From a virus, in the IMG/VR virus record IMGVR_UViG_3300044846_000719, positions 1 to 64,000 of that record: DNA of 64,000 nt. One strand, 5' to 3'. Positions 15,072 through 24,090 of the stretch are shown here, one piece after another (within the stretch, counting starts at the first letter, position 1; each line of letters opens with the position of its first letter). The position numbers and the translations under genes are program-made. The notes under the pieces were generated by a model. The model ran no database searches, was not told the DNA's origin, and worked only from the letters and a program-made list of their open reading frames with translations.

Positions 15072-15289
15072 AAAAGAAAGTTAAGGTTATGTATGCCTTT
15101 AGTCAAGCAGCTGCTATTTATGTAGATATCAATGGTTGGGAAGCCTTAATCAAAGATAAACATGAGTCTTTACAAGAAGGTTATGATTATGGTGTTAAAG
15201 AGTTTGATACCAAGAGAGAAGCAGAGGCTTACGTAAGTGGTGTAAACGATGCTAACGGTTGGACTGACCCAATTGCAAATGTTGTGTGA
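15062..15289 (+). CDS. Hypothetical protein, 75 aa
   Basis: This is a small alpha/beta protein. Its C-terminal helix, FDTKREAEAYVSGVNDANGW, has the look of a repeat or accessory domain found in many phage genomes. No specific family is identified. It overlaps RusA by 10 bases and the next gene by 4. Confidence 0.55.
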   Translation: MEVKKKVKVMYAFSQAAAIYVDINGWEALIKDKHESLQEGYDYGVKEFDTKREAEAYVSGVNDANGWTDPIANVV

Positions 15290-15546
15290 AAGAATCAGAT
15301 TTAAAAGAGATTAGAAAGGCTTATATATTAGCCAAAGCACTTAATGTGCAGTATCAGTTTATTAGAGAACTTGTAAATCCAGAACTTAAAAAATCTGTAA
15401 ACGAGGCAAGAGCTAAGAACTCCCATTTTGTAAAGATTGTAAATGAGTACTTTTCTAAAAGAAGAGTAACAGGATCATTTGTAGATGATGAGGAAGAATT
15501 AGCATTTCAGTTTTTAGAGGAACTGGATAAGATTACAAAACTTTAA
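15286..15546 (+). CDS. Hypothetical helical protein, 86 aa (GTG start)
   Basis: It starts with GTG (15286) in a GTGA overlap with the previous stop. The protein is almost wholly helical (DLKEIRKAYILAKALNVQYQ) and ends in an acidic coiled coil (DDEEELAFQFLEELDKITKL). It precedes the VWA/MoxR pair. Its role is unknown. Confidence 0.55.
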   Translation: MKESDLKEIRKAYILAKALNVQYQFIRELVNPELKKSVNEARAKNSHFVKIVNEYFSKRRVTGSFVDDEEELAFQFLEELDKITKL

Positions 15547-15557
15547 AACCAAAAACT

Positions 15558-16697
15558 ATGAGAAAAGATGAAGAACTGGCATTAGCCGGGAAAGAACTTA
15601 TGCTTGAACAACCCTTCTATGGCTTGTTCTTGATAGGTCTTAACAAAGAATGGAATAATGCTATTCCAACTGCAGGTGTAAGTAAACACAATATCAATTA
15701 TAAGCTTGTGATTAACTCAGAGTTCTGGGATAATCTACCACATGACCACAAGAAAGGTTTGTTGTGGCATGAGCTTTTACATATCGTATTTGATCACCTG
15801 AATTTAAGAGATGAGTTTGCTGACAAGAAGTTATTTAATATAGCTGCTGACTGTGAACTTAACCAATACATTACTGAAAGCTATCTTCCAAATGGTGCTA
15901 TCTTACCAAAGTCATTCCCTAATCTAAATCTAGATTATAGAGCCGGTACTAACTATTATTATAATATGCTGATGGATAATCAAGATGATCCTGATGTACA
16001 AAATATGATGGGTGAGGCTGGTGATATGCATGGTACATGGGAAGAGTTTGATAACTTAAGTGAATCTGAAAAGAAACTACTTAAGGCTCAAGCTGAGTAT
16101 CAACTTAAAGATGCTGCAGAAGAATGTCTTAAATCACGGGGTACTTTACCTGGTGAAATTTCACAGATTTATCAGCGCATCACTGAGGTTACTCCTAGTA
16201 AGTTTAACTGGCGGGCCTATCTTAGGAGATTTGCCGGTAACTCTTATATTGTTGAAACTAGATTATCTAGAAAGAAGATTAACAAAAGATATCCGGATGC
16301 TCCCGGAATGAAATTTAAACCCAAGAAACATATCTTGGTTGCAATAGATACTTCTGGTAGTGTAAGTAATGATGAGCTCGTAGAGTTCTTTAATGAAATC
16401 AGACACATACACAAAACCGGAACAGAGATTACAGTATTACAGTGTGATACACAGATTAACAGTATTGAAAAGTATAACCCTAAAAAGGATGTAAAAGTCC
16501 AAGGTAGAGGTGGTACAGAATTTAATCCTGTATTAGAATATTATAATAAAAACACCAAAAAGTTTACATGTTTGGTTTATTTAACAGATGGTGAATGTTT
16601 TACTGACATTACACCAAGAGGTAAAATGCTTTGGGTTATTTCTTCAAAAGCCCGCATTAATGAGCAACTACCCGGTCCACAAATCCAATTAAACTAA
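15558..16697 (+). CDS. VWA domain protein with N-terminal metallopeptidase-like domain
   Basis: This is a 379-aa protein. The N-terminal half has LLWHELLHIVFDHL, an HExxH zinc site at residues 71-75. The C-terminal half is a von Willebrand A domain with an intact metal-adhesion motif DTSGS (264-268), followed by the expected T/D positions (GGTEFNP; LTDGECF). This is the DUF2201-type arrangement. The next gene is a MoxR-type AAA+ ATPase. MoxR/VWA pairs act as chaperone-like machines that remodel or insert cofactors into other proteins; the phage target is unknown. Confidence 0.75.
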   Translation: MRKDEELALAGKELMLEQPFYGLFLIGLNKEWNNAIPTAGVSKHNINYKLVINSEFWDNLPHDHKKGLLWHELLHIVFDHLNLRDEFADKKLFNIAADCELNQYITESYLPNGAILPKSFPNLNLDYRAGTNYYYNMLMDNQDDPDVQNMMGEAGDMHGTWEEFDNLSESEKKLLKAQAEYQLKDAAEECLKSRGTLPGEISQIYQRITEVTPSKFNWRAYLRRFAGNSYIVETRLSRKKINKRYPDAPGMKFKPKKHILVAIDTSGSVSNDELVEFFNEIRHIHKTGTEITVLQCDTQINSIEKYNPKKDVKVQGRGGTEFNPVLEYYNKNTKKFTCLVYLTDGECFTDITPRGKMLWVISSKARINEQLPGPQIQLN

Positions 16698-16717
16698 TTT
16701 AAAAACCCTAAAAAACT

Positions 16718-17899
16718 ATGGCACAAGTAAAATTAAACAGCTGCGAATTAAAAGATTTCATTAAGCACGTAATCAACAACAACAGATTCATTCAAGCACA
16801 AGGTAAAGTACCAACTGCTTTGAATGTAGTAGGTAATGCAGGTCTTGGTAAGACTACTGTAGTCTCTAATCTTGCAAAAGAAGAGGGAATGCAGTTTGTT
16901 AAGATCAACTTAGCAATGATAGAAGAGTTATCAGATCTAATTGGTTTTCCTGTTAAAGAATTCCAGATTGGTAAAGATACTCCTGATGGTCTTAAGACTA
17001 AATGGGTAACTGAGATGGAAGCTGAGTTGGCAGTTAAGGCCGGCTTTAAATTGACCGGTGCAAGACGTACTGCATATTGCGCACCTGAGTGGATTTCTGG
17101 TAAAGGTGAGTCTGGTATCTTATTGTTAGATGACTATACTCGTGCGGATCCAAGAATGATTCAGGCATGTATGGATTTGATTAACACTCAGGAATATATC
17201 TCTTGGAAGTTACCTAAAGACTGGACTATTATCTTAACTACTAATCCAGACGGTGGTGACTATCATGTAAACAGCATGGATATAGCACAAACAACTCGCT
17301 TTATTTCCTGTGAGTTGAAGTTTGATGTAGATTGTTGGGCACAGTGGGCAGAAGAAACACACATGGATGGCAGATGTATTAACTTCATCTTAAAGCATCC
17401 AGAAATTGTAACTGAAGCTACTAACCCACGTGCAATCACTACATTCTTTAATGCTATCTCTAGCTTTGAGAAGTTTGAAGAGCAATTACCTATGATCCAA
17501 ATGATTGGTGAAGGTTCTGTTGGTCCTGATATGACTAGTCTATTTACTTTGTTTATTAATAACAAGTTAGATCAGTTGATGTCTCCAAAAGATATTATTC
17601 TTCATGACAATGAGGATTATATTGTGGGTGCACTTAAGACTACAGTGGGCAGAGGTGATGATTACCGGGCAGATATTGCTAGTATTATGAGTACTAGAAT
17701 TATAAACTTTGCCTTGGCGCACTTTAAATCTAATCCTATGAAAGCTGAAGTAATCAAGCGTCTTGAGAAATTAGTGGTGGATGAAATATTTGCTATTGAC
17801 CTGAAGTATATGATTGTAAGAAATCTTATTAATGGTAACAAGCAAAAGTTTCAGAAACTTATGTTAAACGATAAAGTTATGGAGTACACAATCCGATGA
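16718..17899 (+). CDS. MoxR-type AAA+ ATPase
   Basis: This is a 393-aa AAA+ ATPase. Walker A is GNAGLGKTT at residues 39-47. Walker B is GILLLDDYTRADPRM, with the tyrosine/arginine-containing segment typical of MoxR proteins. The sensor region includes TIILTTNPDGGD and TTRFIS. It forms an operon with the VWA protein and the following hypothetical gene. MoxR rings work with VWA partners, so the two are probably a functional pair. Confidence 0.75.
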   Translation: MAQVKLNSCELKDFIKHVINNNRFIQAQGKVPTALNVVGNAGLGKTTVVSNLAKEEGMQFVKINLAMIEELSDLIGFPVKEFQIGKDTPDGLKTKWVTEMEAELAVKAGFKLTGARRTAYCAPEWISGKGESGILLLDDYTRADPRMIQACMDLINTQEYISWKLPKDWTIILTTNPDGGDYHVNSMDIAQTTRFISCELKFDVDCWAQWAEETHMDGRCINFILKHPEIVTEATNPRAITTFFNAISSFEKFEEQLPMIQMIGEGSVGPDMTSLFTLFINNKLDQLMSPKDIILHDNEDYIVGALKTTVGRGDDYRADIASIMSTRIINFALAHFKSNPMKAEVIKRLEKLVVDEIFAIDLKYMIVRNLINGNKQKFQKLMLNDKVMEYTIR

Positions 17900-18948
17900 A
17901 ATATTTAGAATTATTTTTTGACAGAGGCAATTATGCCAAAATTACTGGTGAGGATTATAGAAGTTATCATAGACATGCCACTGATAATAAAGCTGTACTT
18001 GATTCATTAACTGTTATTGAAAGAGATGTAGTAGATCCAACTATTTTTAATACTATATCTACTACAACATCTAGTTTAGTTACAAAAGACAAAGTATTTA
18101 TAATGCCGGGGGTAACCATCCCTCGGTATAAAATACGGGAGACAGGTAAAGAGATTGGTTTTGATATAGTAAGAAGTTTATCTAAAGCAACAAAAGTTAT
18201 TTACTGTCATAAACAAGTAACAGATGAGATGATTAAAAAGCAAAGTTGTATAGGTATAGAAATTAAACATGTAAAACTATTGTTTGATCAATATAATATG
18301 GATACAACTGAATTAGAGAATAGTACTAATGAAAATATTATCGTTGATTATGAAATATATTATGCTCTTAAAAAATTATATACTAATATATTTGCTTCAG
18401 ATGATATAGATTCAAGTCATTTTTATACATATCTATATACTGATAGTGTCTATGAAACATTGATTAATGAGCTACTAAGTGGTACTAAAGTAATTATCTC
18501 TGATAAAGATGTGATGAAGCAATGTAATGGCTCTAAGCCCTTAGATGCTGAATCATATAAAAGATTGGTATCCATGTTTAAAACTAATCAGAATCAAGAG
18601 ATTGCTATGGAGTTACTCTGTAATTGTGATTATGACCAGTCAATGGTTTACATCTTAAAATTATTATCTCAGTTTAACTTTCGTGCTATGCCCGGTACAA
18701 ATCATATAAATTACAAGTCCTTTAGACAGTATATGACTACGCACTGGGGTATTGATCCTAGTTACTATAGTGGTAATATTATAGATATTATTGGTAAATT
18801 AGCCGATAATGGTAAACTTAAAAGAGAGTATCTAACAGAATTTAAAGATGAGATTTTAGATCATGTACAACGTTATGGTAACAATCATATCTTTACAGTT
18901 GGTTCTATTCAGATGAATGAGACTTATAAAACAAAAATAGTAGAATGA
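17896..18948 (+). CDS. Hypothetical protein, 350 aa, linked to the MoxR/VWA pair
   Basis: It starts in an overlap with the MoxR stop (ATGA) and overlaps the next gene the same way. The protein is mixed alpha/beta with no motif I recognise. Its gene order after MoxR and VWA suggests it is either the third component of that machine or its client, which would be a useful lead. I see no membrane or signal segments. Confidence 0.55.
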   Translation: MKYLELFFDRGNYAKITGEDYRSYHRHATDNKAVLDSLTVIERDVVDPTIFNTISTTTSSLVTKDKVFIMPGVTIPRYKIRETGKEIGFDIVRSLSKATKVIYCHKQVTDEMIKKQSCIGIEIKHVKLLFDQYNMDTTELENSTNENIIVDYEIYYALKKLYTNIFASDDIDSSHFYTYLYTDSVYETLINELLSGTKVIISDKDVMKQCNGSKPLDAESYKRLVSMFKTNQNQEIAMELLCNCDYDQSMVYILKLLSQFNFRAMPGTNHINYKSFRQYMTTHWGIDPSYYSGNIIDIIGKLADNGKLKREYLTEFKDEILDHVQRYGNNHIFTVGSIQMNETYKTKIVE

Positions 18949-19916
18949 TAGAACAAGAGTTAATAGAACAGTTTTATAAAACTAAGTATTACATTAGTTA
19001 CTCAGCACTAAGCAAATTAAAGTTTAGTCCAAAGTTGTTCTTCACTCATTATATTCTTCAGCAAAAAGAAGAATCGGTTGGTGCACATTTAGTAGAGGGC
19101 AGATTAATTCACTGCCTTCTACTCCAACCGGAGTTATATGGGGACCAATTTTATGTAGCTAAGAGTAAACTTCCTTCAGATAATCTTAAAGATATAGTAG
19201 ACAAGATATTTAAAGAACATAACTGTGATGATTTGTCTAACTATCAGGATGAAATCTTAAACATTCTAGTAGAAAAGAATCTTTATCAGACTCTAAAAAC
19301 AGATGAACAGAGATTAACTAAAGTAATTACACCAATTACAATAGACTATCTAAGTGATTTAAATAACAGTGTTGGTAAATCTGTAATTGATCAGAGCACA
19401 TTTGACAAGTGTACTAGGATTGTTGCTAAGTTTAAAGCACACCCAGATGTTATACAACACTTAGGTTTAGAACTTACTGAGTTTGATAGCTGTAAAGTAC
19501 ATAGAGAGTTAGAAACATCCTGTGATCTTGCTGATTATAAATTTGGTATCAAGGGTATCTTAGATAGTGTCATTGTAGATGATGCTAATAAAGTAATCCG
19601 GATAGCAGATGTTAAGACTACTAGTAAAACTATACCTGAATTCAAAGAGAGTGTAGAATATTACAATTACTGGATGCAAGCAGCTATGTATGTACTACTA
19701 GCTAAGTGTTACTTTATGAAATTGAATTACACATGTGAGTTCTCATTTGTGGTTGTAGATAAATATGAGCAGATATATTGTTTTCCTGTTTCCCCATTAT
19801 CTTTGGATGATTGGAATAATAGATTCAAGCAAGCATTAACTGAAGCTCATTATCATTATGAAAATCGGGATTATAGTCTCCCTTATGACTTTATAGTAAA
19901 TAAAATTATGTTATGA
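18945..19916 (+). CDS. PD-(D/E)XK nuclease, RecB/Cas4-like
   Basis: This is a 323-aa protein. YISYSALSKLKFSPKLF and EGRLIHCLLL near the N-terminus are typical of the DUF3799/RecB-like exonuclease family. The catalytic pair is in GIKGILDSVIVDDANK and IADVKTTSK (D...D-x-K), followed by YYNYWMQAAMYVLL, the usual downstream QxxxY helix. It probably degrades or trims DNA ends during recombination. It sits between two hypothetical genes in the replication block. Confidence 0.75.
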   Translation: MIEQELIEQFYKTKYYISYSALSKLKFSPKLFFTHYILQQKEESVGAHLVEGRLIHCLLLQPELYGDQFYVAKSKLPSDNLKDIVDKIFKEHNCDDLSNYQDEILNILVEKNLYQTLKTDEQRLTKVITPITIDYLSDLNNSVGKSVIDQSTFDKCTRIVAKFKAHPDVIQHLGLELTEFDSCKVHRELETSCDLADYKFGIKGILDSVIVDDANKVIRIADVKTTSKTIPEFKESVEYYNYWMQAAMYVLLAKCYFMKLNYTCEFSFVVVDKYEQIYCFPVSPLSLDDWNNRFKQALTEAHYHYENRDYSLPYDFIVNKIML

Positions 19917-20473
19917 AGAAATTACACGATAAGTACACGCAGAAGTCCAGGATATTTTTATATCCGGCATTGAATATTAGGAGAGGGAGTAAGATAAAAC
20001 CCATACAAACTTATATAGCATGGGAAGAAATTATTACTCCAAATGATAAAAAACTTATCTGTGTATATGACATACTAGATACTGAAGATTTTCAGATATT
20101 TGAGAGAGTTAAATTACTGGGTAATAAACTGTTCTGTGAATTCAGACAGACTAAAAACAATAAGGGTATTTATATTTTTACATTTGATGACCGTGCAAAA
20201 GACTGGGATAAATTTGTTAAAGGTAAATACTCACAACTCTCTGATTTCGCTAAAGGTGAGATAGAAAACTTCTATGGTACAGACTCAAGTACATTTGAAT
20301 ATGTTATGAGTTATTTGCATCCTGAAGACTATTTTGATCTGTATGCAGACTTACTAGGTGTTGACATAAATATATTAAAAGCGGTGGGAGAGTTATGTGC
20401 TCCTTACAGTAAAGAGAAGGAAACTCTTAAAATTCCTGTAGAAGATTTGGAAATGAAAGATTTAATCATTTGA
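19913..20473 (+). CDS. Hypothetical protein, 186 aa
   Basis: The gene starts in an ATGA overlap with the nuclease gene. The protein shows a beta-rich N-terminal part (RIFLYPALNI, KLICVYDILD, IYIFTFDD) and a helical C-terminal part. A DNA-associated role is likely from context only. No recognised motif is visible. Confidence 0.55.
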   Translation: MKKLHDKYTQKSRIFLYPALNIRRGSKIKPIQTYIAWEEIITPNDKKLICVYDILDTEDFQIFERVKLLGNKLFCEFRQTKNNKGIYIFTFDDRAKDWDKFVKGKYSQLSDFAKGEIENFYGTDSSTFEYVMSYLHPEDYFDLYADLLGVDINILKAVGELCAPYSKEKETLKIPVEDLEMKDLII

Positions 20474-20482
20474 TTTGTGCAT

Positions 20483-20875
20483 ATGAAAGATAGTATGATA
20501 TGCATTACGTCTGTTTGGAACGGAAAAGAAAGTTTTAAAGTTATTCCTTTAGTGGAAGAATGCCCTTATGTAGAAATGATATATGATCCTGAAGCAAGTA
20601 TGCTTGTGATTATATCTAAAATTATTAAAGACGCTTACCATATGATTCCTAAAATGGATGATAAAGGTGATGTAGTTCCTGCTAAAAACAGGAAGAGTCC
20701 AGACAAAACATATGCGGAAGAGAGAAGGTTGGTGGAGTCATTTCAAGAATACTACCTTTATAAAAAGGAAGAAATTACAGATATTATTAGCAGATTTGCT
20801 ATTAATAGTGATAATTTTGATTTTAGTATCTTAGACAAAGCATCAACAGTAACAATGGGTCCCGCTCAAGTATAG
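20483..20875 (+). CDS. Hypothetical protein, about 130 aa
   Basis: The GTG at 20477 and the ATG at 20483 are both possible starts; the ATG is preferred (MKDSMICITSVWNG). The protein has beta strands followed by a helical charged segment (KTYAEERRLVESFQEYYLYKKEE). It is the last gene before a hairpin terminator. No family is identified. Confidence 0.55.
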   Translation: MKDSMICITSVWNGKESFKVIPLVEECPYVEMIYDPEASMLVIISKIIKDAYHMIPKMDDKGDVVPAKNRKSPDKTYAEERRLVESFQEYYLYKKEEITDIISRFAINSDNFDFSILDKASTVTMGPAQV

Positions 20876-20905
20876 GGTCTTGAGTATTGCCATAAACCAA
20901 CAATC

Positions 20906-20933
20906 AAGGGGGATGTAATAGTCCCCCTTTTTT
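20906..20933 (+). terminator. Rho-independent terminator before the DNA polymerase gene
   Basis: The stem is GGGGGA/TCCCCC with AA/TT flanks, then a T-tract. It closes the transcription unit running from the primase to 20875 and isolates the polymerase gene. Confidence 0.8.
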
Positions 20934-20945
20934 ATCTTAAAAATT

Positions 20946-22928
20946 ATGAAAAGACATTGGGTAATGGATATAGAAACCATAACAGATTTCTTCTGTGCTG
21001 TATTTGAGCACTATAAAGAAGAGGAGGTCACAGAGTTTATTATATCCTTTAATCAGAATGAAATTACAGGCTTAGTAGATTTTATTAATGAGAACATCAA
21101 GAGTGATGAATGGCACATTAGTTTTAATGGTTTAGATTTTGATGCTCAGGTTGTACAGTATATTCTAGATCATTCTAGTGAGTTACTTGCTATGACTGCT
21201 GCAGAAATTACGGCTAAACTATACAAAGTAGCGCAGGATATTATCTACAGAAAGAACAATGGCGAGTTTGCGTTGTATAGTCACAAGCAGTTAAAGATCA
21301 AACAAATAGATTTATTTAAACTTAATCACTGGGATAACCCGGCCAAGAGTTCTAGTCTTAAGTGGTTAGAGTATACTCTAGATTGGCACAATGTAGAAGA
21401 GATGCCTATACATCATAGTGATATAATAGATACCATTGAGAAACAAGAGATGGTAGTAAGCTATTGTAGGAATGATGTTAAGTTCACCAAGAAGATTATG
21501 GATTATAGTAAATCCCAAATTGCTTTACGTGGTGCACTTACTAAAGAGTATGGTATTAACTTGTACAGTGCTAGTGAGCCAAGGATATCTAAAGAATTGT
21601 TTAAGTATTTCTTATCTAAAGCAACCGGTATTAGTAGTTATGAGCTAAATGGTTTACGTACTAACAGAACATCTATTAAGATTAATGATATCATACTAGA
21701 CTATGTAAAGTTTAAAACACCGGAACTACAAGCACTACTAGATAAGTTTAGAACAATTGAGTTAGATCCTAAAGAAACAAAAGGTGGCTTTGCTCATAGT
21801 GTAACTTATAAGGGTATGCAGACTGACTTTGGTCTAGGTGGTTTACATGGCGCACGCTCTGGTATATTTGAGGCTAAGAATGGTATGATTATTATGTCAT
21901 CTGACGTAGTTAGTTATTATCCTAATCTAGCTATCAAAAATAAATGGGCCCCGGCACATCTTCCTAAAGAAGAGTTCTGTGAACAGTATGAGTGGTTCTT
22001 TATAGAGCGTAAGAAGATCCCTAAGAAAGATCCAAAGAACTATGTATACAAGATCATCTTGAACAGTACTTATGGCCTTAGCAACGATAAGAATAGCTTC
22101 CTGTATGATCCTGAGTTTACTATGCGCATTACAGTTAATGGTCAACTGAGTCTATGTATGTTGTATGAGATGATAGCAGAGGGTATTCCCGGTGCTATTC
22201 CTATCATGCAGAATACAGATGGTCTAGAGATGATGATACCTGAAGAACATAAAGGACTGTATCTTAAGATATGTTCTGAATGGGAACAGATTACACAGTT
22301 ATCATTGGAACATGATCAGTATCAAAAGATGATTATAGGTGATGTAAACAACTACATTGGTATAAATACACATAGAGAAACTGATCAAGAGACTTTAGAA
22401 GAACTAAAGAAAGATGAGCCATACTATATTTATACCAACACTGGTTATTCTCCTGTAAAATGTAAAGGTAGATTTGAGTTTCACAACTTAGCATTACATA
22501 AAAATAAATCTTTCCTAATCATCAGGAAAGCTCTTTATAATTACTTTGTATTCAACCAGCCGGTAGATAAAACTATACTAGAGTCTAAGCATATTGTAGA
22601 CTTCTGTGGTGGTATTAAAGCTAAAGGTGAATGGAAACTTACAAGTAACTGTATGATAAAAGGGGTGCTCATAACTGATCCACTACAAAAGATTGTCCGG
22701 TATTATATTTCTAACAAGGGGTGCAAGATATTAAAGCGCCATAAAGATGGAAGAATAATACAGGTGGAATCTGGTAGATGGTTACAAACAACATTAAACA
22801 AACTAGATAAAAAAGATTGGGATGCATATGATATTAACTATGATTATTATATTAATAATGCCATACGTGAAATCATGAATGTATGCCCTGAAAAAATAGC
22901 ATATCAACAATTAGAGTTAAGCTTATGA
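20946..22928 (+). CDS. Family B DNA polymerase with proofreading exonuclease
   Basis: This is a 660-aa protein. The exonuclease domain has DIET (8-11), FNGLDFD (60-66) and YCRND (173-177), the Exo I-III metal residues. The polymerase domain has SDVVSYYPN (319-327, motif A), KIILNSTYG (369-377, motif B) and NTDG (423-426, motif C). Motif C usually reads DTD; here the first aspartate is asparagine, as in several compact phage PolBs. It is the main replicative polymerase of this phage, and crAss-like phages encode either a PolA or a PolB in this role. Confidence 0.9.
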   Translation: MKRHWVMDIETITDFFCAVFEHYKEEEVTEFIISFNQNEITGLVDFINENIKSDEWHISFNGLDFDAQVVQYILDHSSELLAMTAAEITAKLYKVAQDIIYRKNNGEFALYSHKQLKIKQIDLFKLNHWDNPAKSSSLKWLEYTLDWHNVEEMPIHHSDIIDTIEKQEMVVSYCRNDVKFTKKIMDYSKSQIALRGALTKEYGINLYSASEPRISKELFKYFLSKATGISSYELNGLRTNRTSIKINDIILDYVKFKTPELQALLDKFRTIELDPKETKGGFAHSVTYKGMQTDFGLGGLHGARSGIFEAKNGMIIMSSDVVSYYPNLAIKNKWAPAHLPKEEFCEQYEWFFIERKKIPKKDPKNYVYKIILNSTYGLSNDKNSFLYDPEFTMRITVNGQLSLCMLYEMIAEGIPGAIPIMQNTDGLEMMIPEEHKGLYLKICSEWEQITQLSLEHDQYQKMIIGDVNNYIGINTHRETDQETLEELKKDEPYYIYTNTGYSPVKCKGRFEFHNLALHKNKSFLIIRKALYNYFVFNQPVDKTILESKHIVDFCGGIKAKGEWKLTSNCMIKGVLITDPLQKIVRYYISNKGCKILKRHKDGRIIQVESGRWLQTTLNKLDKKDWDAYDINYDYYINNAIREIMNVCPEKIAYQQLELSL

Positions 22929-23170
22929 TAAACATAGAAAAACAACCCGTACACAACACCTCGTTATATATACATAACGGAACATACATTACTAAATATC
23001 AGTGGGAGGATGAGCTGGAATTAACAGCTTATCCTTTTACCGCTACACTTAGAATAGATAAAGTCTTACAAAGCTTAACAGTGACCACGGTATGGTCTAA
23101 ACTAACACCCGTTAGTAGTGCTGAACTAGAGAAAGAGATTGAACATAAAATGATATACATGTATGCTTAA
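22925..23170 (+). CDS. Hypothetical protein, 81 aa
   Basis: It overlaps the polymerase stop (ATGA) and the next start. The protein appears beta-rich (FTATLRIDKVLQSLTVTTVW) with a C-terminal helix (AELEKEIEHKMIYMYA). No family is identified. The tight coupling suggests co-expression with the polymerase and the following DnaA domain IV-like protein. Confidence 0.55.
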   Translation: MINIEKQPVHNTSLYIHNGTYITKYQWEDELELTAYPFTATLRIDKVLQSLTVTTVWSKLTPVSSAELEKEIEHKMIYMYA

Positions 23171-23654
23171 TGTAATAGAAGATACCGAAATATTAAAAAT
23201 GCAGGTACACAATCTAAGCCTTAATTTAAAGAAAAAAGATCAGGAGCTTAGAAGATTAAGAGAGTCCCATAAGATCAACATATCAAATCTAAAAGCTCAC
23301 TATGCCAAACAACTATTAACACTACGTATGAAAAAAAGTAGTGCTAAAGGTTTACAGGAAATTGATGTGTTATATGATGTGATTGTTGGAGTTACTGGAG
23401 TAACTAAAGAAGAGATCCTTGGTCAATCTAGGAAACGTGATATAATGATCAGCAGGCAGATCTTATGTCATATCTTAAGGGAGTCAGGTAAATCACTTAA
23501 AGCAGTGGCAAAGTTAGTAAGAGATTCACATCACAGTACTATTATGCACTCTGTAGAGAAAGTAGAGGACTGGATTACTAATCCAAGTTATTTTAAAAAA
23601 GAATATAGAATATATAATCTTATTAAAAATAATTTTGATGCTATAGAATTATAA
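23163..23654 (+). CDS. Second DnaA domain IV-like protein, with N-terminal coiled coil
   Basis: This is a 163-aa protein. Residues 14-60 form a basic coiled coil (KKKDQELRRLRESHKINISN). Residues 78-136 resemble DnaA domain IV: TGVTKEEILGQSRKRDIMI, SRQILCHILRE, SLKAVAKLV, then HHSTIMHS (123-130), where the usual DHT/DHS aspartate is a histidine. There is no ATPase domain. With the protein at 9764 it brackets the replication block, so the two may bind different sites or act as a pair. Confidence 0.65.
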   Translation: MLNVIEDTEILKMQVHNLSLNLKKKDQELRRLRESHKINISNLKAHYAKQLLTLRMKKSSAKGLQEIDVLYDVIVGVTGVTKEEILGQSRKRDIMISRQILCHILRESGKSLKAVAKLVRDSHHSTIMHSVEKVEDWITNPSYFKKEYRIYNLIKNNFDAIEL

Positions 23655-23663
23655 TTATATTTG
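23633..23663 (+). promoter_or_regulatory. Promoter of the GroES-like gene
   Basis: TTTTG at 23633-23637 and TATATTTG at 23656-23663 with 18 bases between them match Bacteroidota -33 and -7 elements. The start would lie near 23670, giving an unusually long leader of about 85 bases before ATG 23756. Confidence 0.65.
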
Positions 23664-23686
23664 CAAGTCTTCTAATTTTCATAGTT

Positions 23687-23739
23687 CTACTCAGATAGTG
23701 TATTAGGATCGGCCTGTTTTCTTAATACACGCTGAGTAG
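23687..23739 (+). ncRNA. Structured leader hairpin upstream of the GroES-like gene
   Basis: CTACTCAG (23687-23694) pairs perfectly with CTGAGTAG (23732-23739). Inside it GTGTATTA (23698-23705) pairs perfectly with TAATACAC (23723-23730). The loop is 17 bases and a 3-by-1 internal loop separates the two stems. It lies between the promoter and the start codon and is not followed by a T-tract, so it is a leader RNA structure. It could be a thermosensor-like, protein-bound or processing element. Confidence 0.65.
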
Positions 23740-23755
23740 TTTAATTAAAACCAAC

Positions 23756-24043
23756 ATGAGCAACTTTAAAATAAGGGGTAAGAGAATCCTTCTCAGCAAA
23801 CCCCACAAGGAAAAAAGCAGTATTGAACTTACTGCACCACAACAAGCGGAAATTGACGCTGAATTAATGAAAAAATGGACTACTCTTGAGGTATTTGCTA
23901 TCGGTGAAGAAGTTACCGCTGTAAAACCTGGAGACAAAGTTTACATTCCTACATTTATCTTACAAAGTGCAGAAATCATTGAATTAGATGGTGATGGCAT
24001 TAAGATTATGGTAGGAGAACAAGATGTTGCCATTATCTGGTAA
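23756..24043 (+). CDS. GroES-like co-chaperonin
   Basis: This is a 95-aa protein with the Cpn10 beta-barrel signature: IRGKRILLSKP at the start, VTAVKPGDKVYIP (57-69) and an end strand GIKIMVGEQDVAIIW. Phage GroES analogues such as T4 gp31 replace the host lid on GroEL so that large capsid proteins can fold. This phage encodes several exceptionally large proteins, which could explain the need. It is the last rightward gene, followed by a terminator, and has its own promoter and leader. Confidence 0.75.
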   Translation: MSNFKIRGKRILLSKPHKEKSSIELTAPQQAEIDAELMKKWTTLEVFAIGEEVTAVKPGDKVYIPTFILQSAEIIELDGDGIKIMVGEQDVAIIW

Positions 24044-24090
24044 TAACAATAAAGAACTTGAACCCCTCTTGGGATAGTATCCCTTGACTG

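Noticed and set aside
23687-23739. Leader hairpin as a terminator
   Set aside because: It is not followed by a T-tract and lies between a good promoter and a start codon.
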